Counted from the first letter of the stretch, positions 1 through 9,698 are shown. The stretch is 64,000 nucleotides of DNA from an uncultured Parafilimonas sp. (GCA_903882935.1 CAIRZB010000097.1:1-64000); one strand, 5' to 3'. Numbers and translations are program-made. The notes: generated by a model not told the origin, from the sequence alone.

Positions 1-429
1 AAAGTAAATATAATATTATAATAACTTACTCGTAACAAATAAGGCTTTTTGGTAAAAAAATTGAAGAAATAGTGCATATTGAATAAAAGGACATACCTAG
101 CACCTGGCAAAAACCGCCTAACCTAAACGCGGCCCGGGACGAAAATCAAGCGGGTACATAAATAAAAGCACTTTATGGCACCCATCACGGCAAACCCAAT
201 TTTGGGGCAGGTTACGGCCCTGCCTTTAAAATTGGGCAGTTTAATGTTGGTATCCGTCAATAAAGTAATAAACCCTAAAAAGGGCCGTAAAAAAAGCTGA
301 TGGTGAGATGGGCAACAACGTTTACTGAAGACAAGTTTGGTTGACACAGGCCATATTATAAAATACCTGTAAAATGGAAATGGCTTTGCTGATAGCTGCA
401 TCAGCCGGCCCATTTAGACAAAAAACATG
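1..429. other. Region without a supported gene
   Basis: No coding sequence here can be supported. A 96-codon minus-strand frame (123-413) has no recognisable domain, is rich in Cys, Phe and Pro in a way unlike its neighbours, and has no promoter or ribosome site, so I treat it as chance. A weak hairpin (GGCAGG at 206-211 with CCTGCC at 219-224, followed by TTT) could be a plus-strand terminator of a gene to the left of the window. The last part is the 3' flank of the RNA methylase gene that ends at 430. Confidence 0.5.
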
Positions 430-1149
430 TTAACAAATATGCGAAAGTATTATACCCGCAGCTACAGCGGCATTTAAAGATTCGGCTTGCCCTTTGCCGG
501 GTATGGTAAGGGGTTGTTGAATATACGGTAGTACTTCGGGCCTTATACCTCTGCCCTCATTGCCTATTACCAGGAGGCCTTCCTTTATTTTACCATAATT
601 ATGTATGTCCGCACCGTTAAGCAAAGCACCAAAAACAGGCACGTTTACTTTGGCCAGCCAGGCATCTAGCTGTTTGTACCATACACTAACCCTTGCAATA
701 CTGCCCATGGTGGCTTGCACCACTTTGGGGTTATGCAGGTCGGCGGTATCTTCACTGGCAACCACCACACTAATGCCAAACCAGTCCGCAATACGCAAAA
801 TGGTACCCAGGTTCCCCGGGTCCTGAATACCGTCCAAGACCAGGCCTACCTGCCCTTGCAAAATGGGGGTTGGGCTTAACGTGGGCTTACCTACAACAGC
901 CAACACTTGGTTAGGTGTTTGCAAAAAACTCAGCCTTTCTAATTCAGCTTGCGTAACGGTTGTTACCGCCGCCAGGCCCGGGTGTTGTTCAGCCCAAGCG
1001 GGCAAAGCATACACCTGTTTTAATGTAAGCCCGGCTGTGAGCAGGTCGTTTACCAGCTTGGGGCCTTCGGCAACAAACAACCCCTCTGCATCCCTATTTT
1101 TTTTGTGGAATAAAGTTTGAATATATTTGACATCATTCTTACTAATCAT
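430..1149 (-). CDS. TrmH/SpoU-family RNA 2'-O-methyltransferase
   Basis: A 239-residue SPOUT-fold methylase, expected to transfer a methyl group from S-adenosylmethionine to a ribose 2'-OH of rRNA or tRNA. The N-terminal substrate-binding domain (about residues 1-95, with the typical FVAEGPKLV segment) is followed by the three SpoU motifs: DGIQDPGNLGTILR near residue 110, LVIGNEGRGI near 195, and a proline/glycine segment ending SLNAAVAAGI near 220. Length fits the RlmB/TsnR-like group, but the exact target nucleotide cannot be read from sequence. I chose the start at 1149 (MISKNDVKYI), because the family's conserved N-terminus begins there; a longer frame to 1212 would run into the divergent gene. 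Only two bases separate this start codon from the start codon of the divergent outer-membrane protein gene. Confidence 0.9.
   Translation of the reverse strand: MISKNDVKYIQTLFHKKNRDAEGLFVAEGPKLVNDLLTAGLTLKQVYALPAWAEQHPGLAAVTTVTQAELERLSFLQTPNQVLAVVGKPTLSPTPILQGQVGLVLDGIQDPGNLGTILRIADWFGISVVVASEDTADLHNPKVVQATMGSIARVSVWYKQLDAWLAKVNVPVFGALLNGADIHNYGKIKEGLLVIGNEGRGIRPEVLPYIQQPLTIPGKGQAESLNAAVAAGIILSHIC
1102..1129 (+). promoter_or_regulatory. Candidate Bacteroidota promoter for the BamA/TamA-like gene
   Basis: TATATTTG at 1122-1129 is an exact match to the Bacteroidota -7 consensus TAnnTTTG, with TTTG at 1102-1105 as a possible -33 element. The 16-base spacing is a little short. The box lies 22 bases before the ATG at 1152 and inside the first codons of the divergent methylase gene, so the plus-strand promoter would be embedded in coding DNA. 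Confidence 0.45.
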
Positions 1150-1151
1150 AT

Positions 1152-3695
1152 ATGAATATAAGGCTGCGGACCTATTTTTACCTGTTTTGTGTGGTTGTTT
1201 GCTGCGGTACAAACTTTGGCTGCCGAATGTTTCCGATATATTCGGTAAAAAACTATCCTGTTGATACCCCTTTTGTGTTTGACAATAAAATAATACTCAA
1301 AGGTAATTTAACCAAAGATGAAAAAACAACGTTAAATATTAACTTGGTTAACTATTGGGCCGATAGCCTTTATGCCCCAAAGGAACAACGTTTTGGATTT
1401 TTTTTTAGAATAAAAAACCCGCCCATTTACGACAGTGCAAATGTACAGCGCACAGAGGCCTTTATGAAAGGATACCTAAAATCGCTGGGGTACTATAACC
1501 CCCAAATGAAAATTGTACACTTTACCGAAAAAGTACCTGATAAAGATGCCGATAATTATAAGCTACGGGCCGCTGTACCCAACGGAGATTCCGCTGCAAA
1601 GTTGCAAAACCTTACAAAAAAGTCATTCAAGGCATTAAACAAATTTCAAAGACGGGTTACCGTTATCGACACCGTTTACCCCGGCAAGCCTACCATAGTA
1701 GACTCATTATCCTACGCCTTGGATTCGCCGAGGCTGCAGTTTCTGGCCGATTCCACCAAAAAAGAAAGTCTTTTACAACCCCGCGTTAGCCATTTTGCCC
1801 AGGGATTGGTGGGTGCTGAACTAAACAGGCTGGTTACCTTATACAGACAAAAAGGCTATTTTTTATTAACCCGGCAAAACCTGATTGCAGAGGCGGACAC
1901 GGTTGACCAATCGTTGCTAAACTTTTCCATAGACCCTTTTGAGCAGGCCCAAAAAATTGCCGAGGCGGCCGAACGTAAAAAAGGCAACCCCACCACTATT
2001 ATAACCGTTACCCAACGGCAAAATTTTGACACCACGGGGGATGCTTTGCCAGACTCGTTTTATTTTAGGCCTTATAAGAATGGCCGCGTATATTTTTACC
2101 CAGAGGCCAGCATTAATATGCTAACGGACAACCTTATTAAGGATACTGCCAATGCAAAAGTTAACAGGTATAACGAATATACCATGTATTACACCCGACA
2201 CTTGTTTTACTTAACATTACTAAGAAACCTTGCGCGGCTGCGCGAAGGGCTGCTGTATAACGAAGATAGCTTGTACCGTACCATCAACAATTTTAACCAG
2301 TTGCCTGCATGGAAGCAGGTTGATTACAGAACTGTTATAAGGGGAGATTCCTTAGATTATTATTTCTTTATGTCGCCGGCACGCCCCGGTAATATTACTT
2401 TATCGTTGGAGGGCAGCCGCAATACCGGCGATTTTTTAAGTACTGGCACCCTTATCGGCACATCATTCAACATAAACTACACCGCCCCCAACCTGTTTAA
2501 AAGTGCGGTACAATATTCAGCCTCGTTTAGCAATGGGGTGGAATTTACGTTTGATAACAATTACCCTTTTTTACAAACTTTTTTATCGTCGTTGGGCAAT
2601 ACATTAAGCATACCCAACAAAAAAATCTGGTCCCCAGTCAATTACCCCATAAAGTGGTTACACCTGGGCAATACCAAGCCGTTTAATTTTATAAACGAGT
2701 ACGGCACAGAAAAAATAAGCTTAACGGGTAGCATTGCTGATAGGAATAACTTTTTCCACCTCCGTACGGTGGTATTGAGCCACGGGTTTGAATGGCGGCA
2801 AAAAAACACCATCTACCAGTTGAAGTTCCCCGGCAGCATTGAACTTTATTCACTGGATACACTGCCATTGCTCGATTCTGCGTTTAAACAAAACCCGTTT
2901 TTGCGCACTTCGTTCAATACCGGCACAGTGGTAAGCATGCTGCAATTTGGCCTTACCAATACCCACCAAAGCAAGCGCCACCCTGCTAATACTATATTTT
3001 GGCGGCTGGGTGCGGAGGAATCAGGCGCCGTGTCTGAAATTTTTACAGGCCTGCAGGATAAAATATACCGCTATATTAAGCTGGAAGCCGAATACAGGCT
3101 ACAGCATAAATGGCAAAAAGCATCATTGGCCTTCAGAGCGTCTGGTGGGTTTGGCTACAATTATGGCAATACGGCCAAGTTTGGTAACACCTTGCCATTT
3201 TTTAAACAGTTTTTTGCAGGTGGCCCCAACAGCATGCGTGCCTGGGGCTTACGGCAGCTTGGGCCAGGCACATCAGTGGTGAGCGACACCTCCAACTTTA
3301 GGGAACGTTATGGCGATATGCAGTTTGAAACCAACTTGGAGTACCGGTACCCCATTGCTTCGTTTGGCAGTGTAAAAATTGGCGGTGCGTTATTTGCCGA
3401 TGTAGGCAATATTTGGAACATACGGAAGGATGCAGCTTTGCCGGGCGCAGAATTTGACATTACCCACGCGTTAAGAAGCCTTGCGATAGGCACGGGTACC
3501 GGCCTGCGGCTAGATTTTAGCTATTTTTTGATACGGCTTGACTTTGGGATTAAGCTTAGAGACCCGGCACGGTACGAAAACAATGGCTGGCTTGATTTTA
3601 ATAAGTTTACCTGGAAAAACAGGGAATATGCCCAATACGGCGTTGCCGCCCGAGACAACTATGCCATTCAATTGGGTATTGGCCTGCCGTTTTAA
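1152..3695 (+). CDS. BamA/TamA-family outer-membrane protein
   Basis: 847 residues with a hydrophobic N-terminal export segment (about residues 7-24). It is followed by a periplasmic POTRA-like half: an ESLGYY-type turn (KSLGYYNPQM, about residue 110) is typical of POTRA domains of the TamA/BamA superfamily. The C-terminal 450 residues are a 16-strand surface-antigen (D15) barrel with the hallmark FFAGGPNSMRAWGLRQLGPG segment near residue 700 and a terminal aromatic residue (GIGLPF). The role is insertion or translocation of outer-membrane or surface proteins. It is not likely to be the essential BamA, which has five POTRA domains; it resembles the second BamA/TamA-like protein often found beside a TrmH methylase in Bacteroidota. 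A lipobox is not convincing at Cys24 (NFGC). Confidence 0.9.
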   Translation: MNIRLRTYFYLFCVVVCCGTNFGCRMFPIYSVKNYPVDTPFVFDNKIILKGNLTKDEKTTLNINLVNYWADSLYAPKEQRFGFFFRIKNPPIYDSANVQRTEAFMKGYLKSLGYYNPQMKIVHFTEKVPDKDADNYKLRAAVPNGDSAAKLQNLTKKSFKALNKFQRRVTVIDTVYPGKPTIVDSLSYALDSPRLQFLADSTKKESLLQPRVSHFAQGLVGAELNRLVTLYRQKGYFLLTRQNLIAEADTVDQSLLNFSIDPFEQAQKIAEAAERKKGNPTTIITVTQRQNFDTTGDALPDSFYFRPYKNGRVYFYPEASINMLTDNLIKDTANAKVNRYNEYTMYYTRHLFYLTLLRNLARLREGLLYNEDSLYRTINNFNQLPAWKQVDYRTVIRGDSLDYYFFMSPARPGNITLSLEGSRNTGDFLSTGTLIGTSFNINYTAPNLFKSAVQYSASFSNGVEFTFDNNYPFLQTFLSSLGNTLSIPNKKIWSPVNYPIKWLHLGNTKPFNFINEYGTEKISLTGSIADRNNFFHLRTVVLSHGFEWRQKNTIYQLKFPGSIELYSLDTLPLLDSAFKQNPFLRTSFNTGTVVSMLQFGLTNTHQSKRHPANTIFWRLGAEESGAVSEIFTGLQDKIYRYIKLEAEYRLQHKWQKASLAFRASGGFGYNYGNTAKFGNTLPFFKQFFAGGPNSMRAWGLRQLGPGTSVVSDTSNFRERYGDMQFETNLEYRYPIASFGSVKIGGALFADVGNIWNIRKDAALPGAEFDITHALRSLAIGTGTGLRLDFSYFLIRLDFGIKLRDPARYENNGWLDFNKFTWKNREYAQYGVAARDNYAIQLGIGLPF

Positions 3696-3825
3696 ACGTA
3701 ATAAGCTATTATTATAATTACGGTGGGCAGTCTTTTAGCGTACAATGCGTAACTGTTACCACTGCAGTAATCACCATTGTATTACAGCCATTCCCCCACT
3801 GACTAACGAATTATTGACCAATTGA

Positions 3826-5013
3826 TTATTGCGGTATTTCTACCACAATTGCACTTGCCCCTCCCCCGCCGTTGCAGATGCCTGCCGCACCAAAACGGCC
3901 GCCGTTTTGCTTAAGCACGTTTATAAGTGTTACTATAATGCGCGCACCGCTGCAACCCAATGGGTGGCCCAAGGCAACCGCGCCTCCGTTAAAATTCACT
4001 TTTTCCGCATCAAGCCCCATGAGGGTTGTGTTGGCCAGCCCAACCACGGCAAATGCCTCGTTCAGTTCAAAAAAATCAATAGCGCTTAGTTGCAGCCCGG
4101 CTTTCGCCACGGCTTTGGGTACGGCCAGTGCCGGCGTGGTAGTAAACCATTCGGGGGCTTGCTCTGCATCGGCATAGCTTTTAATAATAGCGATGGGTTG
4201 TATGTGTAATGCATCCGCCTTCTCCTTGCTCATCAATACCAAGGCGGCTGCGCCGTCATTCATGCTGCTGGCATTGGCTGCTGTAACCGTTCCGTCCTGC
4301 AGGAAAGCAGGTTTTAAACCCGGTATCCTGTCAAATTTTACGTTGTAAGGCTCTTCGTCCTTAAAAAATATTATTGGGTTGCCTTTTCGCTGTGGTATTT
4401 CTACCGGCACCACTTCATCGGTAAACTTACCCGTTTCCCAAGCCTGCTGGCTGCGGGTATAGCTATGTATGGCAAATGCATCCTGTTGCTCTCGTGTAAA
4501 ATTGTATTCCTTTGCGCACAACTCAGCGGCGTTGCCCATGGCGTAGTTGTGGTAGCAGTCAGTAAGGCCGTCCTTCACCAATCCGTCAACCAGGCTTAAA
4601 TTTCCGTACTTGTTGCCCCAACGGGTATCGGGGCTATAGTAAGGCACATTGCTCATACTTTCCATGCCACCGGCCACCACAACATCCGCATCGCCGAGCA
4701 AAATGCTTTGCGCGCCTTGGGCAATGGCCTTCATACCGCTGGCGCACACTTTGTTTACAGTGGTGCAAATCACGCTGTCGGGCAAACCGGCATATTTGGC
4801 CGCCTGCCGGGCCGGTGCCTGGCCAAGGTTGGCCTGTATTACACTACCCATCAACACTTCCTGCACTGCAGCAGGTGGTATTCCTGCCCTTTCAACGGCC
4901 GCTTTAATCGCCGCCGCACCCAACTGTGTGGCAGTCAAATCTTTCAAACTACCGCCAAAACTGCCAATCGGCGTACGCACTGCGGAGACGATGTATACCG
5001 TTCTGTTATCCAT
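3826..5013 (-). CDS. Acetyl-CoA C-acetyltransferase (thiolase)
   Basis: A 395-residue thiolase II that condenses two acetyl-CoA to acetoacetyl-CoA or runs the reverse cleavage, in the cytosol. The acylated cysteine is C90 in the segment VNKVCASGMKA. The C-terminal NEAFA, GHPLGCSGAR and CNGGGGASA segments supply the catalytic His and second Cys. Length matches AtoB/PhaA. The start at 5013 (MDNRTVYIVSAVRTP) is chosen because the family N-terminus begins there; the longer frame to 5058 adds 15 unrelated residues. There are no fatty-acid oxidation partners next to it, so degradative or biosynthetic use cannot be decided from context. Confidence 0.93.
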   Translation of the reverse strand: MDNRTVYIVSAVRTPIGSFGGSLKDLTATQLGAAAIKAAVERAGIPPAAVQEVLMGSVIQANLGQAPARQAAKYAGLPDSVICTTVNKVCASGMKAIAQGAQSILLGDADVVVAGGMESMSNVPYYSPDTRWGNKYGNLSLVDGLVKDGLTDCYHNYAMGNAAELCAKEYNFTREQQDAFAIHSYTRSQQAWETGKFTDEVVPVEIPQRKGNPIIFFKDEEPYNVKFDRIPGLKPAFLQDGTVTAANASSMNDGAAALVLMSKEKADALHIQPIAIIKSYADAEQAPEWFTTTPALAVPKAVAKAGLQLSAIDFFELNEAFAVVGLANTTLMGLDAEKVNFNGGAVALGHPLGCSGARIIVTLINVLKQNGGRFGAAGICNGGGGASAIVVEIPQ

Positions 5014-5037
5014 ATAGCAAAACAATTTATTGCCAGG

Positions 5038-5045
5038 TAAAGATA
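5038..5045 (-). promoter_or_regulatory. Possible -7 promoter box of the thiolase gene
   Basis: Read on the minus strand this is TATCTTTA, seven of eight positions of the Bacteroidota TAnnTTTG box, 24 bases before the thiolase ATG. No clear -33 TTTG is seen at the expected distance. Confidence 0.3.
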
Positions 5046-5114
5046 ACGTTGTTAGCAATGGGAGGGAGATTTTGTGGGTGTCAGCATTTAATCTAAATAA
5101 GCCTTCCCGCCCCC

Positions 5115-6863
5115 CTATTTCACAAACGGGTAATTCCTCCCCACATCATCCTGTACATTTTTAAAGCCGTCGGCCATATTTTGCCTGCGTAATTGAATGG
5201 TGCCGTACTGCCAAACCATGCAAGGCAGGCCAGCATTGATGCATTCATGCGTACTGTCTTGGTGGTATAGTTTTACCCCATTGTTTAACAAGCTGTAGCT
5301 AAAAGTAGCAGTGTCGTTGCGGAAATAATAATGCTTGTCTTTAAACGGAAACAGTAAAAAATGCGGGAGGGAAAATGCATAAATATTCTTTTTACCGGGC
5401 GCATTGTAGATATACCAGGCAGCCTCAGCTACAAACAAAAGGGCAACTATTGCAGGCAGCATGGCATATTTTTTTACAACAACAGTTTTGCTTGCATATA
5501 CCAATGGCAGTATAATGGACAGCGATAGAAATACAATGCCAAAACGGAATTCAGGCACATTACCCAACCAAAGCCAAACGCAACCATACAATATGCACCA
5601 AAACCCAAACGCTGGCTGAAAAAAAGCCTTGCGAGGTAGGCGGGCCAAAAGCCAATATAACGGGGAACAAATGGCCGCCATCAAAACAGCTAAGTCGGTA
5701 CGCATGCCCCGTGCCCACAGCCCACGCACCCATGGCAGCACCCAATGCGGAAAGGGTGGCGGTGCAACATGCACCAGCGCATCGTCAAAATTTATGGGCA
5801 GCCGTTTTATGTAGGTGTAGTCGAGTAACAATACGTTTTTGGGGGCCTTCCAACCAACGGTAAAAATATCAATAAAAGGCACTGGGTACAATAGGTAACC
5901 GCTCAGCAGCACGTTGCGCCAAAGCCAAGGGATGTAAAGGGGCAAACAAAGCAAAAAAAACTTTATAACCAGCGGTAGTATTTTATGGTTGCGGGCCAGC
6001 TGCCAGGCAATGAACGGCAATAGCAACAGGGCAGGGTAAGCGGACAGTTTTGCGGTGATGGAATAAAGCAATATTAAAACGGGCAACAATACTTGGCTAA
6101 CCGTGGCTGTTTTTGACAGCAAGGCCTCAAACAGTTGAACACCTGCGTAAGCTACGCAAACAATCACCAACGTATCGGCCGTGGGGCTGCTAATGTTGCA
6201 AAGCATTACCCGGTTTAGCAAATACAACAACAGGAAGTACACTAACCCTACAAAGGTGTTGCTACTGCGTAAAATCTTTGTCAGCATCCACAAAAAAAAT
6301 AGCGATACCAGCAGCCCGTTTAAGGGGTAAAGGGACTGCCCCAACAAGCTGGTAAAACAATACGGTGCCTGTAAAATAAAGGCAGCCGAGTTGTAGGCCA
6401 GCCGCCCATCCACATTGGCAAGGCCACGCACCACCCGGAATTTTTCAAACCATAAAATAGTGGTATAATGGTACCCGGGGCTGTCGGCGTTTATGGGCGG
6501 CAGCAGCCAGTAATACCCAAGCAGCAGCAATATGGGTAATGTAACGGCTGCATGGCGGGGCTGCAAAATGAAAAAGGCCTGCTTTTTTAGCGAAGCGGCG
6601 AAACCCTGGCTGAGCGTTTTGTTTTGCCAAAAAATTAACCCAGATAGTGCAAACAAGGGTAACAGGCATAAAAAATTAACCGGCAACCAAAATGAAATGA
6701 GACTATAATACACCGTTTGAAAAACCAGCCCGGCCAATATTACCCCCAAAGTGTTTGCGTAAACGGGTTGCCTGAATATTTTTTGCAACAACCCCAGCAT
6801 GAATATGCCTATGCCTGCGGAAATAAAAAGGAGTAATATGGTGTCAAGCCCGAGTAAAAGCAT
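5115..6863 (-). CDS. Polytopic inner-membrane protein, GT-C-like
   Basis: 582 residues with at least a dozen hydrophobic helices spread over residues 1-440 and a soluble C-terminal tail of about 90 residues. The topology and the extramembrane PINADSPGYHY segment near residue 125 recall the GT-C membrane glycosyltransferases and the related family annotated as LIC_10190 membrane proteins. No catalytic motif could be assigned with certainty, so sugar transfer from a polyprenyl donor is only a possibility. It stands alone between convergent and divergent neighbours, with 169 bases to the divergent methylase gene. Confidence 0.7.
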   Translation of the reverse strand: MLLLGLDTILLLFISAGIGIFMLGLLQKIFRQPVYANTLGVILAGLVFQTVYYSLISFWLPVNFLCLLPLFALSGLIFWQNKTLSQGFAASLKKQAFFILQPRHAAVTLPILLLLGYYWLLPPINADSPGYHYTTILWFEKFRVVRGLANVDGRLAYNSAAFILQAPYCFTSLLGQSLYPLNGLLVSLFFLWMLTKILRSSNTFVGLVYFLLLYLLNRVMLCNISSPTADTLVIVCVAYAGVQLFEALLSKTATVSQVLLPVLILLYSITAKLSAYPALLLLPFIAWQLARNHKILPLVIKFFLLCLPLYIPWLWRNVLLSGYLLYPVPFIDIFTVGWKAPKNVLLLDYTYIKRLPINFDDALVHVAPPPFPHWVLPWVRGLWARGMRTDLAVLMAAICSPLYWLLARLPRKAFFQPAFGFWCILYGCVWLWLGNVPEFRFGIVFLSLSIILPLVYASKTVVVKKYAMLPAIVALLFVAEAAWYIYNAPGKKNIYAFSLPHFLLFPFKDKHYYFRNDTATFSYSLLNNGVKLYHQDSTHECINAGLPCMVWQYGTIQLRRQNMADGFKNVQDDVGRNYPFVK

Positions 6864-7032
6864 GGATTGGCGTGGTTATTTTACACTTGGGTTTGAATGA
6901 ATACTTAATATTTGCTAAAATACAGGATTGTTTATAGCAGTGTGCAAAAATAAAAAGCTGCCTGCCACCCACGCAAACCGGGACATCTATTTATAAAAAA
7001 TTGTTGTAACATTTGTAGCAATTTTATAATTA

Positions 7033-7746
7033 ATGCCAAACAACTACTTCCAATTTAAGCAATTCACCGTTTACCAAGATGCCTGTGCAATGAAGGTGTG
7101 TACTGATGCCTGCCTGTTCGGCAGCCTGATACCCCACCTGCCCCAAAAGCCGTTGCACGTGTTGGATATTGGCACCGGCACAGGTCTGCTTGCATTGATG
7201 TGCGCCCAGCAGTGCCCTGCGGCTACGATTGACGCGGTGGAGATTGATATGGCGGCGGCAAAGCAGGCCAGTGAAAATTTTGCCGCATCACCTTGGGGTG
7301 ACAGGTTAAAGGTTTGGCATACGCCCATACAAGACTTTAAGCCCGGCAAGGCTTATGATATGATTATTAGTAACCCCCCATTTTTTGAAAATGATTTGAA
7401 AAGCGATGACGCCAAACGAAATTTGGCGCTGCACAGTGCCGCATTGGGCATAGTAAATTTGCTGCATTACGTTGACAACCTTTTGGATGACGTTGGTAAC
7501 TTTTGTGTGCTGCTCCCCTACCACCGCACAAAATACTTTGCAGACCTTGCTTTGGAGAAAAGCCTACATCTCATGCAACGTGTGGTTGTAAAACAAACCC
7601 CCACCCATAACTATTTTAGAAGCATCTTATTATTTTCCAGAAAACGATCTGTAATAATTGATAAAGAAGTAGTTATACAAGATACCGAACGGAAATATAC
7701 AGATGATTTTAAGGCCTTGTTGAAGGATTTTTATTTGCATTTGTAA
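7033..7746 (+). CDS. TrmN6-like tRNA1(Val) adenine-N6-methyltransferase
   Basis: 237 residues of a class I SAM-dependent methylase. Motif I is DIGTGTGLLALM (about residues 46-57) and the catalytic amino-methylase motif is NPPF (about residues 113-116, in IISNPPFFEND). NPPF with this size and the N-terminal FxFKQFTVYQ-type segment (here FQFKQFTVYQ) fits the YfiC/TrmN6 group that methylates A37 of tRNA1(Val). A related N6-adenine substrate such as rRNA is the alternative. Confidence 0.88.
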   Translation: MPNNYFQFKQFTVYQDACAMKVCTDACLFGSLIPHLPQKPLHVLDIGTGTGLLALMCAQQCPAATIDAVEIDMAAAKQASENFAASPWGDRLKVWHTPIQDFKPGKAYDMIISNPPFFENDLKSDDAKRNLALHSAALGIVNLLHYVDNLLDDVGNFCVLLPYHRTKYFADLALEKSLHLMQRVVVKQTPTHNYFRSILLFSRKRSVIIDKEVVIQDTERKYTDDFKALLKDFYLHL

Positions 7747-7828
7747 TACAAGACCAGTAACTTTCAGCTACGAAGTAAGTTCAAAAAAAAACGCACCAAT
7801 AAATATCCAACAACTAACCACCAAGTAT

Positions 7829-8449
7829 ATGAGAATTCTCCTCCTAGGTGCCACCGGCAGGGTGGGTAACGCTATTTTAACGAAAGCACTCAACAAAGGC
7901 CACACTGTAACTGTGTTTGTTAGGAACAGGTATAAAATAGAAGCCAACTACGACAATGTCCAAGTAGTAGAGGGAGATATTCACGACGGGGATGCGTTGG
8001 CTAAGCTGGCCCAGGTAGATTTTGATATTTTGATTAATGTTATTGGTGCCGACCCACTTAAACCCAGCACCCTATTTACCGACGCAACCAAATTGATAAT
8101 AGCATTGCTGACCCAAAAAACAGGCAAACGTTATATAGCCATCACCGGCATTGCGCAGATGCAACAAAGTTTTTTTGGGAAAATTTCGATTGCCATATTA
8201 AAGCTAACCCCCGTAAAAAATGCTATAGCCGACCACCAACACGCATACGAACAACTGAAAGGTACCGCGATCGATTGGCTGCTGGTGGGCTGCCCGTATA
8301 TAAAAGACGGGCCAGAAAAAGGTTCATTCAAAAAAGGAGACGAATTTACCGGCGGTTTTAAAACAATACACCCAGGGGATGTTGCAACTGCCATTGTACA
8401 ACAGATAGCTAACATGGACCACAGAAAAATTACCGGTATTTGGTATTAA
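7829..8449 (+). CDS. NAD(P)H-binding atypical short-chain dehydrogenase
   Basis: 206 residues beginning with the dinucleotide-binding loop GATGRVGNAIL (residues 7-17), followed by the acidic or basic adenosine-binding turn and the GDIHD segment of the NmrA/NAD(P)H-binding family. There is no Tyr-x3-Lys catalytic pair of classical short-chain dehydrogenases, so it may be a redox-sensing or poorly catalytic member. Substrate unknown. It is 82 bases downstream of the tRNA methylase on the same strand and converges on the saccharopine-dehydrogenase-like gene. Confidence 0.8.
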   Translation: MRILLLGATGRVGNAILTKALNKGHTVTVFVRNRYKIEANYDNVQVVEGDIHDGDALAKLAQVDFDILINVIGADPLKPSTLFTDATKLIIALLTQKTGKRYIAITGIAQMQQSFFGKISIAILKLTPVKNAIADHQHAYEQLKGTAIDWLLVGCPYIKDGPEKGSFKKGDEFTGGFKTIHPGDVATAIVQQIANMDHRKITGIWY

Positions 8450-8463
8450 TGGGCCATGCAAAA

Positions 8464-9660
8464 CTAATGCGCCACATATTCGCTCAAATAATCAAAATGG
8501 GGTGTAAGCTGCCCGTTTTGCAAAATAGTGGCACGGGTTAGTATATCGCTGCCATTGCCCAATAAATCGGGCAGTACAAATTTTATTAACTGCTCGCCAA
8601 AGTAACGGCTGGCATCACGCGCCAGTTCGTTGGGCAGGTTGCCCACCGCCATTACATCAATACTGCCGGGTATGTAGGGTGCCGTTTTCTCAAATGTCTT
8701 CCTGTTAACCCCGTAAATAGGGTTTTTAATATCTTGGTCGCCCAGGTTTATGGGTACTGATCCGTTGCTATCGTCGGTAATATCAGCTATCGTGCTAATG
8801 GTAAACGCCTCATTAATATCGTGCTTCTCAAAAAGGCGGGGCATGTCGGTTTCCCAGTAAATACCGTTCATCAAAATGTCAGTGGTGCGTGTGTAAGGCA
8901 AAAAACGGCTGCGGTACTCATCCGGGTGGCTGTGGAAATGTTCGCGTTTGTATGTTTTCAGCTCAGTGTGGGTGTATAAGTTATGGCCTTTTAATTGCAC
9001 ATACACCGGGTAGGTAAAATTGCGTTCAAGGTATTCATCCGGTTCCACCTCGGTAATCCCCATCAGGTTCATCACCTCCACTATCCCGTGGGCAACCCTG
9101 CCGCTGCCTGTAATGGCTACCTTTATGTTGGGCAGTTTTAAGCCAAAGTAGGTGTGTATCAGTGCCCGGTAGTCTTTTTGCTTATACACCCGGCCAAGTG
9201 TAAACTCGCCCGTCCTGTTGCCATACGCCATTATACCGTTATGCGCACCCACTACACCCGCAAAAAAACCAAAGCCTATTATGCGTTGGCCGTCTTCATG
9301 TTCCAAACACTCGTAATCTAGCAACGTGATGCCTTTTTCAACCAGGGCATGCATCAGTTTTTGGTTGTAAGGTTGCTGTTTTTTGGTATGCGAAAAAAAC
9401 AGGTAGGTTTTGCCTGGCACCAGCATTTCTGCCGGCACTTCTTTAATACCCAGCAAAATATCGCAATTGCTCACATCTTCTTGCACAGGTATGCCTGCCT
9501 GCTCATATTCCTTGTCGGTATAACCGCGAGTTTTGGAGCTTTGCACAACCACGGTGCAACCTGCAATGTTTTGTTTGAGCCATTTGCATTGCGATGGTGT
9601 TAATGCCACCCGGTTATCCTCCGGAACCTTCCCTTCTTTTATCAGGCCTATTGATAACAT
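8464..9660 (-). CDS. Saccharopine dehydrogenase / alanine dehydrogenase-like oxidoreductase
   Basis: 398 residues. The N-terminal domain has the AlaDH/PNT signature (IGLIKEGKVPEDNRVALTP) and the central Rossmann domain contains the glycine motif ITGSGRVAHG near residue 190. The pattern fits the lysine-forming saccharopine dehydrogenase (LYS1) and related enzymes that reversibly cleave an N-substituted amino acid with NAD. An alanine-dehydrogenase-like role cannot be excluded. The start at 9660 (MLSIGLIKEGK) is preferred over 9672. The next gene upstream on the same strand is aspartate kinase, another lysine-pathway enzyme, but a 352-base repeat-rich gap separates them, so a shared operon is doubtful. 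Confidence 0.82.
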   Translation of the reverse strand: MLSIGLIKEGKVPEDNRVALTPSQCKWLKQNIAGCTVVVQSSKTRGYTDKEYEQAGIPVQEDVSNCDILLGIKEVPAEMLVPGKTYLFFSHTKKQQPYNQKLMHALVEKGITLLDYECLEHEDGQRIIGFGFFAGVVGAHNGIMAYGNRTGEFTLGRVYKQKDYRALIHTYFGLKLPNIKVAITGSGRVAHGIVEVMNLMGITEVEPDEYLERNFTYPVYVQLKGHNLYTHTELKTYKREHFHSHPDEYRSRFLPYTRTTDILMNGIYWETDMPRLFEKHDINEAFTISTIADITDDSNGSVPINLGDQDIKNPIYGVNRKTFEKTAPYIPGSIDVMAVGNLPNELARDASRYFGEQLIKFVLPDLLGNGSDILTRATILQNGQLTPHFDYLSEYVAH

Positions 9661-9663
9661 AGT

Positions 9664-9698
9664 AAATTCCAAATTTTAAATTCCAAAATCCAACAAAT
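9664..9698. repeat. Heptameric tandem repeat (AAATTCC type)
   Basis: Five units in strict 7-base phase: AAATTCC, AAATTTT, AAATTCC, AAAATCC, AACAAAT. The array begins four bases upstream of the start codon of the saccharopine-dehydrogenase-like gene and so occupies its 5' region. It is one of at least seven arrays in the window with the same period but different unit sequence. Confidence 0.75.

Noticed and set aside
123-413. 96-codon minus-strand frame at the left edge
   Set aside because: No domain, odd composition and no promoter or ribosome site; more likely chance in non-coding DNA.
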